Below are positions 1-8,305 of a DNA stretch of 64,000 nt, one piece after another. The notes under the pieces were generated by a model. That model was not told the DNA's origin and did no database searches. It saw nothing but the letters and a program-made list of their open reading frames with translations. Numbering within the stretch: position 1 is the stretch's first letter; each line of letters starts with the position of its first letter. Position numbers and translations under genes: made by a program. The stretch covers positions 1 through 64,000 of the forward strand of contig NZ_JAATIT010000005.1 in assembly GCF_011926545.1 (NCBI RefSeq). Direction: 5' to 3'. This DNA comes from Sphingopyxis italica. GTDB taxonomy: Bacteria > Pseudomonadota > Alphaproteobacteria > Sphingomonadales > Sphingomonadaceae.

Positions 1-74
1 AGTCATCACTTATGGCCAAGCTTGCGCACTAAGGCGCAAAAGGCACAATCAGCTTTGGAAGCGCGGAGCTAAAC

Positions 75-104
75 GTCCGCTTCCCACCCCAAAGCCGACT
101 TCGG
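75..104 (+). repeat. Dispersed 30-bp repeat, copy 1
   Basis: This 30-bp stretch matches 26874-26903 at 28 of 30 positions in the same orientation (core ccgacttcgg). Both copies are intergenic. It looks like a fragment of a sphingomonad intergenic repeat family. No function is proposed. Confidence 0.5.
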
Positions 105-143
105 CCAGCGATCTTCGCTCCCGAACGGCTCGCCTCACGCAGC

Positions 144-168
144 GGAACATATGCGGACGCGCGTCGTT
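144..168 (+). promoter_or_regulatory. EcfG-type general stress promoter
   Basis: The sequence reads GGAAC, 16 bases, then CGTT. This is the published consensus for the EcfG extracytoplasmic sigma factor that runs the general stress response of alphaproteobacteria. It ends about 52 bp before the CsbD start codon, a normal distance for a short leader. CsbD proteins are classic general-stress products, so site and gene support each other. I found no other match in front of the genes I checked in this window. Confidence 0.65.
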
Positions 169-220
169 GGTTGGGCAAGAGGCGCGTCCCTACGCCTCTG
201 TAAAAGCAAGGAGATACCCC

Positions 221-403
221 ATGGGTGAATTCACCGAAAAGGCGAAAGGCCTCGCCAACGAAGCCGCCGGCAACGCGAAGCAGGCGACCGGCAAGGCGAC
301 CGATAACGAGCGCCTTCGCGCCGAAGGCGAGGCGCAGGAGCGCAAGGGCGAGGCCCAGAATCTGAAGGGCAAGGTCCAGGGCGCGCTCGGCGACAAGATC
401 TGA
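221..403 (+). CDS. CsbD family stress-response protein
   Basis: This is a 60-residue, very hydrophilic protein made of Lys/Glu/Ala/Gly-rich segments (EKAKGLANEAAGNAKQATGK), as in the CsbD family of small general-stress proteins whose molecular role is unknown. The ATG at 221 has a clear aaggag ribosome binding site at 208-213. An upstream in-frame start at 167 would add 18 residues outside the family pattern and was rejected. Expression is probably under EcfG control (site at 144-168). A strong terminator follows at 429-465. Confidence 0.9.
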   Translation: MGEFTEKAKGLANEAAGNAKQATGKATDNERLRAEGEAQERKGEAQNLKGKVQGALGDKI

Positions 404-428
404 CCGCTTGCTCGTCACGCAAGCCACG

Positions 429-465
429 AAAAAGGCCCCGGGAACCCTCTCCCCGGGGCCTTTTT
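429..465. terminator. Bidirectional intrinsic terminator
   Basis: A 14-bp perfect stem (429-442 with 452-465) carries an A run on the left and a T run on the right, so it can end transcripts from both sides. It sits between the convergent CsbD gene and the lipoprotein gene. Confidence 0.85.
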
Positions 466-484
466 CATGTTTGCAAGATGAGGC

Positions 485-1234
485 TTATTTGCCGCCCGAG
501 GCGACGAGATCGACGTCGGTCATGCCGCCGTCGCGGCGCATCATCAGAACATAGGCGAGATCGCCCTTGGTTCCGCCGAGCATATGTTCATTGCCGTTGA
601 CGCGGTGGTCGCTGGTATAGCCCGCGCGGATCGCCATCGTGTGATAATAGTCGAGCACCGCCTGCATCGAGGCGGCGGTCTGGAAATTGACGACGCGGAT
701 GTTGCATTTGCCGCCGGCGATGCCCGCGGCCTCGCGCAGTGTCGCGCGCGGGTAGACCTTGAACGCAGCGGGCAGGCGGTTCGCCCAGGCGTTGCTGTAG
801 GTCAGCTTGGCGTCGCAGGCGCCCTTTTGCTGATCGCGCGCGAGGGCGCCGATGGTGACCGGGCGGGCCTCTGCCTCGCAGCCGTTGCAGCCGGCCTCCA
901 TGGGAAGCGCCTTGGGCGCGGTGAGCAGTTTGCCGGCCTTCAGCGCCGCGGCGGCTTCGGCGGCGGTTGCGGCCTTGCCGCTCCTGACACCGGGGACGCC
1001 GCCGTCGATCGGCCGGTTGCCCGGGCCGACGGCGTTGCGGTTCGATTGGCCCGTGAGCGCCGGATCGACCATGATCTTGTCTTCGAGCGAACCCTTGATC
1101 GCCGGGTCGGCGTTGGTCAGCCCGTCGTCGAGCGGGGCGAGATCGGCCTCGGCATCGGGGTTGTCGCGGCAGCCGCCGAGCGGCGCCGCCGCGATCAGCA
1201 AACCGGCAACGAGCCATTTTCCGCGCAATATCAT
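485..1234 (-). CDS. Predicted lipoprotein of unknown function
   Basis: The 249-residue protein starts with a short basic n-region, a hydrophobic stretch and the lipobox LGGC, which puts the lipidated cysteine at residue 22. The ATG at 1234 is chosen because it gives this signal and has aagggag upstream; an earlier ATG at 1291 would bury the signal. A low-complexity Ala-rich linker (about residues 80-100) is followed by a Cys-containing globular part (GCNGCEAEA, then two further Cys). I do not recognise the family. It is presumably membrane-anchored in the periplasm or outer membrane. Confidence 0.75.
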   Translation of the reverse strand: MILRGKWLVAGLLIAAAPLGGCRDNPDAEADLAPLDDGLTNADPAIKGSLEDKIMVDPALTGQSNRNAVGPGNRPIDGGVPGVRSGKAATAAEAAAALKAGKLLTAPKALPMEAGCNGCEAEARPVTIGALARDQQKGACDAKLTYSNAWANRLPAAFKVYPRATLREAAGIAGGKCNIRVVNFQTAASMQAVLDYYHTMAIRAGYTSDHRVNGNEHMLGGTKGDLAYVLMMRRDGGMTDVDLVASGGK

Positions 1235-1365
1235 CGCTAACACTCCCTTAATCTTTTCCCGGAATGCCCGATCCTGGTTAAAAAGGGACAAAGAAAATGC
1301 GTTAATATCGGGGGTTTGTTAGCAGAAAACTGTCTCGGGGCGAGACGCTTTTGGATGTTGCGCGC

Positions 1366-1917
1366 TCAAGGACGGAGTTCGTGGCGCTTGCTCCGCCACG
1401 CGTCGGCGCTCTGCGTCCAGGCGTCCACGGGGGCGTCCTCGAACGGGGCGGGGAGTCGGGTCGGGCCACTGTTCGTCGCGCCGAGGCGTTTGGCGAGCGC
1501 CTGCGAGCGCGTGTTGGCGGGGTCGATGCTGTGCATCAGTTCGGGCCATTTCAGGAATTCGACCGCGAAGTCGCAGGCGGCGACGCTACCTTCGAACGCA
1601 TAGCCCTTGCCGGCGAACCGCGCGCTGACGCCATAGCCGATTTCGGGCGCCGGCCAGCCGTCGGGCTCCCACGGGCCGAGGCGGCCGACCCATAGGCCGG
1701 TGTCGCGCTCGACCACGGAGAACATCGAAAAGCCGCGGATATGCCACGCGCCCGCGAGCGTGCACCATTGGCGCCACGCCGCCGAGCGCGGGCACGCGCC
1801 GCCGATGAAGCGCATCGTTTCCTCTTCGGCGCACATTTCGGCGAAGGCGTCGAAATCCTCGGCCGCGGGCGGGCGGAGGATCAGGCGCTCGGTGACGAGC
1901 AAGGGTCCGTTGAGCAT
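1366..1917 (-). CDS. GNAT family N-acetyltransferase (RimJ/RimL-like)
   Basis: The 183-residue protein opens with TERLILRPPAAEDFDAF, the typical first strand and helix of RimJ/RimL-type GNAT enzymes. It keeps the acetyl-CoA region (GYGVSARFAGKGYAFEG) and the late HSIDPANTRSQALAKRLGA segment. These enzymes move an acetyl group from acetyl-CoA to an amine; the substrate cannot be told from sequence. The start at 1917 has agagagga upstream and is preferred over 1986, which adds an unrelated Arg-rich stretch. Confidence 0.85.
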   Translation of the reverse strand: MLNGPLLVTERLILRPPAAEDFDAFAEMCAEEETMRFIGGACPRSAAWRQWCTLAGAWHIRGFSMFSVVERDTGLWVGRLGPWEPDGWPAPEIGYGVSARFAGKGYAFEGSVAACDFAVEFLKWPELMHSIDPANTRSQALAKRLGATNSGPTRLPAPFEDAPVDAWTQSADAWRSKRHELRP

Positions 1918-1992
1918 GGCGATCCTCTCTCTGCCGCGAGCGTAGGCGACGCTTCTGCGGCAAGAGGCGGCGCGCGGCAAGCGCATACGCTT

Positions 1993-2021
1993 GAGGACAC
2001 CGGCGGTAAGCCGGTGTCCTC
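1993..2021 (-). terminator. Hairpin downstream of the glycine-zipper gene
   Basis: A perfect 12-bp stem (1993-2004 with 2010-2021) with a 5-base loop lies about 60 bp past the end of the leftward gene at 2082. No clear U tract follows, so it may be a terminator or only a processing hairpin. Confidence 0.4.
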
Positions 2022-2081
2022 GCCATCAGCGTGCGCGGGCTGGAGGGGTCTCGAACCCGCGCGCGAGACGGTTTCCGTTAT

Positions 2082-2480
2082 TTAGCGGCAGCGATATTTG
2101 TCGCGGTCGATCTCGCGGCCGAGCAGCGCGCCGCCCGCGGCGCCGAGCACGGTGCCGAGCAGCTTGTCGCCGCTGCCGGCGATTTCATGGCCGGCGAGAC
2201 CGCCCACCGCACCGCCGATCAGGAGGCCGGTCGTGCCATTGTCCTTCTTGCAGCGATAACGGCCGTTGTTATCGCGCCAGATGCGGGTGTCGCGATCGAT
2301 GCGCTCGTCCCGCGCATAATGGCGGCGATCCTTGCGCTTGCGATAGAAGTCCGACGCCTGCTCGAACTCGTGATAGCCCGGCGCCTTGGCGGGGGTCGTC
2401 ACGCCGGCGTGGAGCGGCGTGGTGCCAAGGACACTGGCGGCGACGAACGCGCCCATCAGGCCTTTTGTGAAGATACGCAT
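2082..2480 (-). CDS. Exported glycine-zipper 2TM domain protein
   Basis: The 132-residue protein has an N-terminal signal peptide (GAFVAASVLGTTPLHAG), a charged Arg/Asp-rich middle, and a C-terminal glycine zipper (GLLIGGAVGGLAGHEIAG, then GAAGGALLGREIDRD). This matches the glycine-zipper 2TM domain of small outer-membrane-associated proteins related to SlyB/Rick-17kDa. The ATG at 2480 follows aggaaagga. A longer frame to 2879 runs across the divergent small membrane gene and is not credible. The role is probably envelope structure or stress, by family resemblance only. Confidence 0.8.
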   Translation of the reverse strand: MRIFTKGLMGAFVAASVLGTTPLHAGVTTPAKAPGYHEFEQASDFYRKRKDRRHYARDERIDRDTRIWRDNNGRYRCKKDNGTTGLLIGGAVGGLAGHEIAGSGDKLLGTVLGAAGGALLGREIDRDKYRCR

Positions 2481-2655
2481 AATATAGTCCTTTCCTGGTT
2501 CCGCAATTCCGTCCCTTGGCGAGATCGGGTGCTTCGGGAAGAAAACGACCCGGCTCCCGATCGCGTTGCATGAACCCAAGGCAACAAGACGAAGCGAGCG
2601 CGACCATCGACGAACCGAAAGGCTCTTGCCGCATCGCGGGCGGCGTGCGAGAACC

Positions 2656-2883
2656 ATGTCCATGCTCAATATCGGATCGCTCATCATCGGCGCCATCGCC
2701 TTGGTTCTGGCTGTTTTTGCGTTCATTCCGCTGCTCGGATGGGCGAATTGGGTGATCATCCCGTTCGCCGTCATCGGGCTCGCACTCGGCGCGATGTCGG
2801 ACAAGACGAGCGGGCGGAACCTCAATATCGTCGTCATCGTCATCGGCGTCATCCGCCTGATGCTCGGCGGCGGCATCATCTGA
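2656..2883 (+). CDS. Small two- or three-helix membrane protein
   Basis: The 75-residue protein is almost entirely hydrophobic. It has two strong membrane segments (about residues 5-27 and 31-47) and a third near the C-terminus (VVIVIGVIRLMLGG), separated by a short basic loop (SDKTSGR). Similar short proteins are widespread in sphingomonads and have no assigned function. The ribosome binding site is weak, and the ATG at 2656 or 2662 could be used. It is divergent from the glycine-zipper gene. Confidence 0.65.
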   Translation: MSMLNIGSLIIGAIALVLAVFAFIPLLGWANWVIIPFAVIGLALGAMSDKTSGRNLNIVVIVIGVIRLMLGGGII

Positions 2884-2919
2884 TCCTTTAGACACCAAAT
2901 CCTTTAGAGGCCAAAAGCC

Positions 2920-3837
2920 ATGGCACAGACACCGGCCCCCGCGGGGAGCAATGAGGGCGGGCTGCCCTATGCGGTGGCCGCCTATGGCATCTGGGGCTTC
3001 GTTCCGCTCTTCTTCAAGCTGATCAGCAGCGTCCCGCCGGTCGAGGTGCTCGCGCAGCGGATCATCTGGTCGCTGCCGCTCTGTTTCGTGATCATGCTCT
3101 TTCGGCGGCAGATCGGCGAATATCTGGTCGCGCTCAAGGATTGGCGGACGCTGCGGCTGCTGCTTGCGAGTTCGCTGCTGATCGCGGTCAACTGGCTCGT
3201 CTATATCTATTCGATCTTCACCGACCATGTGCTGGCGGCGAGCCTCGGCTATTATCTCAATCCGCTCGTCAATGTGATGCTCGGCATGATCTTCCTCGGC
3301 GAACGGCTGTCGCGGCTGCAGCTGGTGGCGGTGGCGATCGCGGGGGTTGGCGTCGCGATCCTGCTCGCGGGGGCGCTCGACACGCTGTGGATCAGCCTGA
3401 CGCTCGCCTTTTCGTTCGGCACCTATGGCCTCATCCGCAAGGTGGTGCCGGTGGGGTCGCTCCCCGGGCTTTCGGTCGAGACGACGGTGCTGCTTTTGCC
3501 GTCGCTTGGCATCGCGGCCTGGTATCTGTGGGCGGGCGACGGGCGCGGTTTTGGGTCGGACAGCTCGATTAGCCTGCTGTTGATGGCGGGCGGCGTCATC
3601 ACCGCGGTGCCCTTGCTGCTCTTTGCCACCGCAGCGCGGCGGATGAGCTATGCCGCGCTCGGCTTCGTCCAGTTCCTCGCGCCGACGCTCCAGTTCCTGC
3701 TCAGCCTGTTCGTTTTTCACGAGCCGCTGAAGCCCGCGCAACTCGCCTGTTTCGTGCTGATCTGGATCAGTATCGCGGTGTTCAGTTTCGACATGCTGCG
3801 CAAGATGCGCGCCGAGCGGATGATCGAGGTGGCATAA
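2920..3837 (+). CDS. rarD: RarD-type EamA family transporter
   Basis: The 305-residue inner-membrane protein has about ten hydrophobic segments arranged as two EamA repeats. It carries the RarD hallmarks YGIWGFVPLFFK near the N-terminus, AQRIIWSLP, and the late LQFLLSLFVFHEPL. RarD proteins belong to the drug/metabolite transporter superfamily. The name comes from a chloramphenicol-sensitivity phenotype, and the physiological substrate is unknown. It stands alone, convergent with pyrC. Confidence 0.93.
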   Translation: MAQTPAPAGSNEGGLPYAVAAYGIWGFVPLFFKLISSVPPVEVLAQRIIWSLPLCFVIMLFRRQIGEYLVALKDWRTLRLLLASSLLIAVNWLVYIYSIFTDHVLAASLGYYLNPLVNVMLGMIFLGERLSRLQLVAVAIAGVGVAILLAGALDTLWISLTLAFSFGTYGLIRKVVPVGSLPGLSVETTVLLLPSLGIAAWYLWAGDGRGFGSDSSISLLLMAGGVITAVPLLLFATAARRMSYAALGFVQFLAPTLQFLLSLFVFHEPLKPAQLACFVLIWISIAVFSFDMLRKMRAERMIEVA

Positions 3838-3845
3838 TCACCGTC

Positions 3846-3865
3846 GCCCCCGCGAAGGCGGGGGC
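3846..3865. repeat. REP-like GC palindrome
   Basis: An 8-bp stem (gcccccgc / gcgggggc) encloses gaag between the convergent rarD and pyrC stop codons. The same 20-mer recurs at 23180-23199, where it is one arm of a larger palindrome. Confidence 0.6.
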
Positions 3866-3871
3866 AACGGA

Positions 3872-4894
3872 TCAGGCCAGCCGCCAGCCCAGCGTTTCGC
3901 CCGCGTGGAAGGGGACGACTTCGCCGATGCGGTCGGGGACGAGTGTCTCGCCGCGCTCGAGCGTGACCGTGCCGGTATTGAGCGGCAGGCCGTAGAAGCG
4001 CGGGCCGTGCTCGCTCGCAAAGCCTTCGAAATGGGCCAGCGCGCCGTCCTCGTCGAAGGCCTGGATATAGCTTTCGAGCGCGTAGGGGGCGTTGAAGATG
4101 CCCGCGCAGCCGCACGAGGCTTCCTTCGTGTGAACCGCATGCGGCGCGCTGTCGGTGCCGAGGAAGAATTTGGGCGAGCCCGAGGTCGCGGCGGCGCGCA
4201 CCGCGAGCCGGTGATGCTCGCGCTTCGCAACGGGCAGGCAATAGGCGTGCGGGCGGATGCCGCCGACGAGCATCGCGTTGCGGTTGATGTGGAGATGCTG
4301 CGGCGTGACCGTCGCGGCGACATTGGCGGGGGCGCCCGCGACGAACTGCGCGGCTTCGGCGGTGGTGATATGCTCGACGACGATCTTGAGCGCGGGAAGG
4401 GCGCGAACGAGCGGTTCGAGCGTGCGTTCGATGAACACCGCCTCGCGGTCGAAGATGTCGACGTTATGGTCGGTGACTTCGCCGTGGATCAGGAGCGGCA
4501 TGCCGATGTCCTGCATCCGTTCGAGCACGCCCATGATGTTCGCGACGTCGGTGACGCCGTGCGCGCTGCCGGTGGTCGCGTGCGCGGGATAGAGTTTGGC
4601 GGCGGTAAAGACGCCCTCTTCATGGCCGCGCGCGATTTCGTGCGCGTCGCTGTGGTCGGTGAGATAGGCGACGATCAGCGGGGTGAAGTCGAGCTCCGCC
4701 GGCACCGCGGCGACGATGCGGTCGCGGTACGCCCGGCCTTCGTCGGCGGTGGTCACCGGCGGCGAGAGGTTCGGCATGACGATCGCGCGCGCGAACTGGC
4801 GCGCGGTATATTGCGCGACATGTTCGAGCATCGCGCCGTCGCGCAGATGGACGTGCCAGTCGTCGGGGCGGCGGATCGTCAGGCGGTCGGTCAT
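3872..4894 (-). CDS. pyrC: Dihydroorotase (homodimeric type)
   Basis: The enzyme closes carbamoyl-aspartate to dihydroorotate in pyrimidine synthesis. The 340-residue length and sequence fit the short PyrC type. Metal ligands are visible: HVH at residues 14-16, the Lys that is carbamylated ([10 protein letters not shown]100), LIHGEV, VVEHITT and the late GTDSAPH Asp. It is monocistronic and divergent from ygfZ; pyrE lies far away at 30880. Confidence 0.97.
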   Translation of the reverse strand: MTDRLTIRRPDDWHVHLRDGAMLEHVAQYTARQFARAIVMPNLSPPVTTADEGRAYRDRIVAAVPAELDFTPLIVAYLTDHSDAHEIARGHEEGVFTAAKLYPAHATTGSAHGVTDVANIMGVLERMQDIGMPLLIHGEVTDHNVDIFDREAVFIERTLEPLVRALPALKIVVEHITTAEAAQFVAGAPANVAATVTPQHLHINRNAMLVGGIRPHAYCLPVAKREHHRLAVRAAATSGSPKFFLGTDSAPHAVHTKEASCGCAGIFNAPYALESYIQAFDEDGALAHFEGFASEHGPRFYGLPLNTGTVTLERGETLVPDRIGEVVPFHAGETLGWRLA

Positions 4895-4952
4895 CGAAAA
4901 GACTCGTCGATAGTGGGCTTGGCTTTGGCTGGGGCGTCCCTAGATTATCGCC

Positions 4953-5678
4953 ATGGCCAATACCACCCTTCACGATCGCGCGCTCATCCGTCTCTCCGGG
5001 GAGGACGTCCGCGGCTTTCTGCAAGGTCTCGTCACCAACGACACCTCGGGCAATCTGCCGGTGTGGGCGGCGCTGCTGACCGCGCAGGGCAAGGCGTCGT
5101 TCGATTTCCTGATCTGGGCCGACGAAGAGGACATCTTGATCGACTGCGAGCGCGATGCGGCCGAGGCGCTGGTCAAGCGCCTGACCCTCTATCGTCTGCG
5201 CCGACCGATCATAATCGCGATCGAGCCCGGTCTCGCGGTGCATTGGGCGCCGGCGGGCGACCTGGGCGCGCCCGATCCGCGGCTGGCGGCGCTCGGCCAG
5301 CGGTGGCTCGGACCGGCTGGTGAAGGCGGGGGCGCCGACACCGCGTGGCGCGCGCACCGGCTGGCGCTCGGCGTGACCGAGGGGCGCGGCGAACTGGGCG
5401 ACGGCACGACCTTGTGGCTCGAATGCAATGCCGCCGAACTGAACGGCGTCAGCTTTACCAAGGGCTGTTACGTCGGGCAGGAAAATACCGCGCGGATGAA
5501 CTGGCGGCAGAAGGTCAACCGGCGGATCGTCGTGGTGCCGATCGCCGAGGCTGATGAAAAGCGGCAGTTGGTCGCCTATTCCGAACTCGGCTGGTCGGTC
5601 GAGCATCGGCGAACCGAGAGTATCGACGCCGCCGAGGCGCCGGGATGGATGCGCGAGGGGCTCGCCGCGGGCGCATGA
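4953..5678 (+). CDS. ygfZ: YgfZ/GcvT-domain folate-binding protein
   Basis: The 241-residue protein carries the YgfZ signature KGCYVGQE at its centre-right, where a conserved Cys supports folate-dependent maintenance of some Fe-S enzymes. The N-terminal part (FLQGLVTND, ALLTAQGK) is the GcvT-like folate-binding fold. It acts in the cytoplasm. The next small exported protein begins within a few tens of bases, so they may be cotranscribed. Confidence 0.93.
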   Translation: MANTTLHDRALIRLSGEDVRGFLQGLVTNDTSGNLPVWAALLTAQGKASFDFLIWADEEDILIDCERDAAEALVKRLTLYRLRRPIIIAIEPGLAVHWAPAGDLGAPDPRLAALGQRWLGPAGEGGGADTAWRAHRLALGVTEGRGELGDGTTLWLECNAAELNGVSFTKGCYVGQENTARMNWRQKVNRRIVVVPIAEADEKRQLVAYSELGWSVEHRRTESIDAAEAPGWMREGLAAGA

Positions 5679-5710
5679 CAGACGCAGGCTTTGCTGCTAG
5701 ATTGACGGCC

Positions 5711-6292
5711 ATGCGCGCCATGCTGATTTCGTCGGCGCTTGCCGCCGCCTTTGCCCTGTCCGCCGCCGCCGGTGCGGCGCCGACCTCTTTATTGCCCGTC
5801 GCGCCCGAAGCGCCCGCACCCGCCGCCGCGCTGGCGCCGCTGGCGGAGGATTCGGTCTGGACGCCGCGTTTCGAGGCTGCGGCGGGCGAACTTGCCGCTG
5901 CGCTGCGCTCGGGCGACGAGACGCGGTGGGGGCCGCTGCTCGGCGGGAAATGGCTGAGCGCCGCCGATCGCGAGCGGATAAGGAGCCTGCTCGGCGATCG
6001 CGACAGCCCGTTTCGCCATGCGCTGTTTGCGAAGAACCTCCAGCATCGCGTCATCCTTGGTTGGGACGCGGCCGCATCGATGAGCGCCGACGAGCGCGCG
6101 GCGATCGAGGCGGGGCAGGAGGCCGAGGCGCTGGTTTGTTGGTCGGCGGGCGGGACAGGCGCGTGGCCCGCGACGGCGCGCGAGGCCGACAATCGCCCGG
6201 GGCGGCCCTATGCCTGTGCGCGGATTTCCTACAGCGTCCGCGGCGACGCGCCGACATGGCGTGCGTTTATCGAGCGGGGCGAGCCCGCTTAA
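5711..6292 (+). CDS. Hypothetical exported protein
   Basis: The 193-residue protein has a clear signal peptide (hydrophobic LISSALAAAFALSAAAGA followed by AAPTS) and a Pro/Ala-rich linker. The globular part has one pair of Cys (about residues 142 and 166) that may form a disulfide. I do not recognise the fold. An in-frame ATG at 5675 overlaps the ygfZ stop as ATGA and would add 12 residues; 5711 gives the more standard signal peptide, and neither has a strong ribosome binding site. It sits between ygfZ and the retropepsin gene. Confidence 0.65.
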   Translation: MRAMLISSALAAAFALSAAAGAAPTSLLPVAPEAPAPAAALAPLAEDSVWTPRFEAAAGELAAALRSGDETRWGPLLGGKWLSAADRERIRSLLGDRDSPFRHALFAKNLQHRVILGWDAAASMSADERAAIEAGQEAEALVCWSAGGTGAWPATAREADNRPGRPYACARISYSVRGDAPTWRAFIERGEPA

Positions 6293-6326
6293 CCAATCTC
6301 CAACCCGAATCTGCGACAAGCCGCCC

Positions 6327-6887
6327 ATGATCGGGCGGTTTCTTGGCTTGGCGGTCGCCATCACGGCGGTGTCGGTGGGCGTGGCGAGTATCGCCAGCCG
6401 TTCGGCGCGCGATGGAGATGGCGCGCCGGTGGCGGAAGCGCAGGACAATAGCAATTGGACGACGCAGCGAGAAAAGCGCGGCTGGTCTTCGGGGCCTTCG
6501 GCGCCGGGCGCGCAGACATCGGGCGGCGAAGTGCGCCTCGGGCGGTCGGGCGACTCGCATTTCTATGCCGATACCGAGGTCGACGGAACCAATATCCGGA
6601 TGATGGTCGACAGCGGCGCGTCGATCGTGGCGCTGACGCGGCGCGATGCCGAAGCGATCGGGATCGATGTCGACAGCCTGCCGATCGGCGGCATGGCGCG
6701 CACCGCGGGCGGCGACGTGCCGATGCGAACCGTCATGCTCGATAGCGTCGTGGTCGAAGGGATCGAGGTCCGGCAGGTTCCGGCGGCGGTGGTCGATGCC
6801 GACATGGGGGTGTCGCTGCTGGGGCAGAGCTTTCTGGCGAAGCTCGATGCGGTGAACGTCGAAGGCGACACGATGACGCTGCGCTGA
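6327..6887 (+). CDS. Retropepsin-like aspartic protease (TIGR02281 type)
   Basis: The 186-residue protein has an N-terminal membrane anchor (residues 5-20), a polar linker and one aspartic-protease domain. The active-site motif is VDSGAS, and the second half holds GVSLLGQSFLAKLD, the equivalent of the conserved LLGMSFL segment. Clan AA single-domain proteases of this kind dimerize like retroviral protease. It is probably anchored in the inner membrane facing the periplasm; its substrates are unknown. Confidence 0.88.
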   Translation: MIGRFLGLAVAITAVSVGVASIASRSARDGDGAPVAEAQDNSNWTTQREKRGWSSGPSAPGAQTSGGEVRLGRSGDSHFYADTEVDGTNIRMMVDSGASIVALTRRDAEAIGIDVDSLPIGGMARTAGGDVPMRTVMLDSVVVEGIEVRQVPAAVVDADMGVSLLGQSFLAKLDAVNVEGDTMTLR

Positions 6888-6933
6888 GGCGGTTTAAGGG
6901 GTGGAAGGGGACCGCCATCTATTCCCGCTCGTG

Positions 6934-6998
6934 TCGAGCGAAGTCGAGACGCCCATCGACGTAGCGCCTAGCCCGAGGGGCATCTCGACTTCGCTCGA
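6934..6998. repeat. Long inverted repeat, REP-like
   Basis: The arms tcgagcgaagtcgaga (6934-6949) and its complement (6983-6998) are separated by about 33 bases. With partly paired flanks the hairpin spans roughly 6927-7008. It lies in the 205-bp gap before the MBL gene. Palindromes with this core are common between sphingomonad genes. Confidence 0.7.
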
Positions 6999-7092
6999 TG
7001 CGAACGGGGATTGTGGCTCCTTGGTCCACTTCCGGTCGCTGCTGCCGCTCCCACTCTTGTCATTTCCGCCGTATTTCTCCACATCGGCCGGC

Positions 7093-7758
7093 ATGAACGC
7101 TCCCAATCCTCCGATGCGCGCGGCGATCGTGCCGGTTACCGCTTTTCAGCAGAATTGCACCTTGCTGTGGTGCACCGCGACCAACAAGGCGGCCTTCGTC
7201 GATCCGGGCGGCGACCTTCCCAAGCTCAAGGAAGCGGTCCAACAGACCGGGGTGGAGGTCGAGAAGATCCTCGTCACCCATGGCCATATGGACCATTGCG
7301 GGCAGGCGGGGATGCTCGCGAAGGAATTGGGCGTGCCGATCGAGGGGCCGCACGAGGACGACCGGTTCTGGATCGAACAATTCGCGGAGGATGGCGCGCG
7401 TTTCGGCATGGTCGGCGAGGTGTTCGAGCCCGACCGCTGGCTGGTCGATGGCGATACGGTCACCGTCGGCAATCTTAAGATCGATGTCATCCACTGTCCG
7501 GGGCACACGCCGGGGCATGTCGTGTTTCATCATGCCCCGTCGAAGCTGGCGATCGTCGGCGATGTGATCTTTCAGGGATCGATCGGGCGCACCGACTTTC
7601 CGCGCGGCAATCACCAGCAATTGCTCGATTCGATCACGGGGAAGCTGTGGCCGCTCGGCGGCGACACGACCTTTCTGCCCGGACACGGCGCGCACAGCAA
7701 TTTCGCGCACGAACGGCGGACGAACCCGTTCGTGAGCGATATGGCTTTGGGCGGCTGA
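7093..7758 (+). CDS. MBL-fold metal-dependent hydrolase (glyoxalase II-like)
   Basis: The 221-residue protein shows the metallo-beta-lactamase signature THGHMDHCGQ, then CPGHTPGHVVF, GDVIFQGSIGRTDFP and a final FLPGHG, giving a complete two-metal site. The pattern fits YcbL-like type II hydroxyacylglutathione hydrolases, which cleave thioesters such as S-lactoylglutathione. The start at 7093 avoids reading through the upstream palindrome; an earlier start at 6901 would translate it. Confidence 0.9.
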   Translation: MNAPNPPMRAAIVPVTAFQQNCTLLWCTATNKAAFVDPGGDLPKLKEAVQQTGVEVEKILVTHGHMDHCGQAGMLAKELGVPIEGPHEDDRFWIEQFAEDGARFGMVGEVFEPDRWLVDGDTVTVGNLKIDVIHCPGHTPGHVVFHHAPSKLAIVGDVIFQGSIGRTDFPRGNHQQLLDSITGKLWPLGGDTTFLPGHGAHSNFAHERRTNPFVSDMALGG

Positions 7759-7761
7759 GTC

Positions 7762-7862
7762 CCCCTCCCGCTTGCGGGAGGGGTTAGGGCAGGGCTTGTC
7801 GCTTTTCCCCCAGGTTGGACCGGAACAGGCCCTCCCCCGACCCCTCCCGCAAGCGGGAGGGG
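7762..7862. repeat. Paired palindromes between convergent genes
   Basis: Two near-identical palindromes (7762-7783 and 7841-7862, differing at the centre) face each other. The whole 100-bp block is a larger imperfect inverted repeat with a G/C-rich core. It lies exactly between the convergent MBL and MAPEG genes and may also act as a transcription block. Confidence 0.7.
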
Positions 7863-7867
7863 AGAAA

Positions 7868-8305
7868 TTACTTCGGCGCCGCTGCCACCGTTTCGACCTC
7901 GGTCGCGGTGATGTTCACCGGCGTGAGATAGACGATCGCGAGCGCGGTGAGCGCGAGGCCGAGCTGGGTGAGCATGGTGACGATCGTGCCGACCATGCGG
8001 CCCCACATCATCCCGTCCATGCCGAGCGCGTGCAGGATGCGGCCGACGAGGTAGAGCGCGCCGACGCCCCACAGCCAAATCGACGAGCCGAAGCCAAGTT
8101 CGACGAGCGCGAGCAGGATCAGCACGAAGGCGGTGTTTTCGACGAAATTGCTGTGCGCGCGCATCCGGCGGGTGAGCAGATCGTTGCCGCCGTCGCCGAT
8201 GAAGAGCTTTTCCTTCGTGCGCACGCGGCCGACGCGAAGCGCGAGCCACAGGTTGAGCAGCGCCGCGCCGGCGGCGATCGTCAGGCTGATCGGCAAGATT
8301 ATCAT
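7868..8305 (-). CDS. MAPEG family membrane protein
   Basis: The 145-residue integral membrane protein has four hydrophobic helices and the MAPEG pattern RMRAHSNFVENTAFVLILL, with the conserved Asn/Glu that follow the first loop (glutathione-binding region in characterised members). MAPEG proteins include membrane glutathione transferases; the substrate here is unknown. The ATG at 8305 has ggggga upstream and gives a normal first helix. Confidence 0.9.
   Translation of the reverse strand: MIILPISLTIAAGAALLNLWLALRVGRVRTKEKLFIGDGGNDLLTRRMRAHSNFVENTAFVLILLALVELGFGSSIWLWGVGALYLVGRILHALGMDGMMWGRMVGTIVTMLTQLGLALTALAIVYLTPVNITATEVETVAAAPK

Noticed and set aside
2036-2075. On the minus strand, gggttcgagaccc resembles a tRNA T-arm.
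   Set aside because: Only three stem pairs form. There is no matching acceptor, D-arm or anticodon arm around it, so this is not a tRNA gene.
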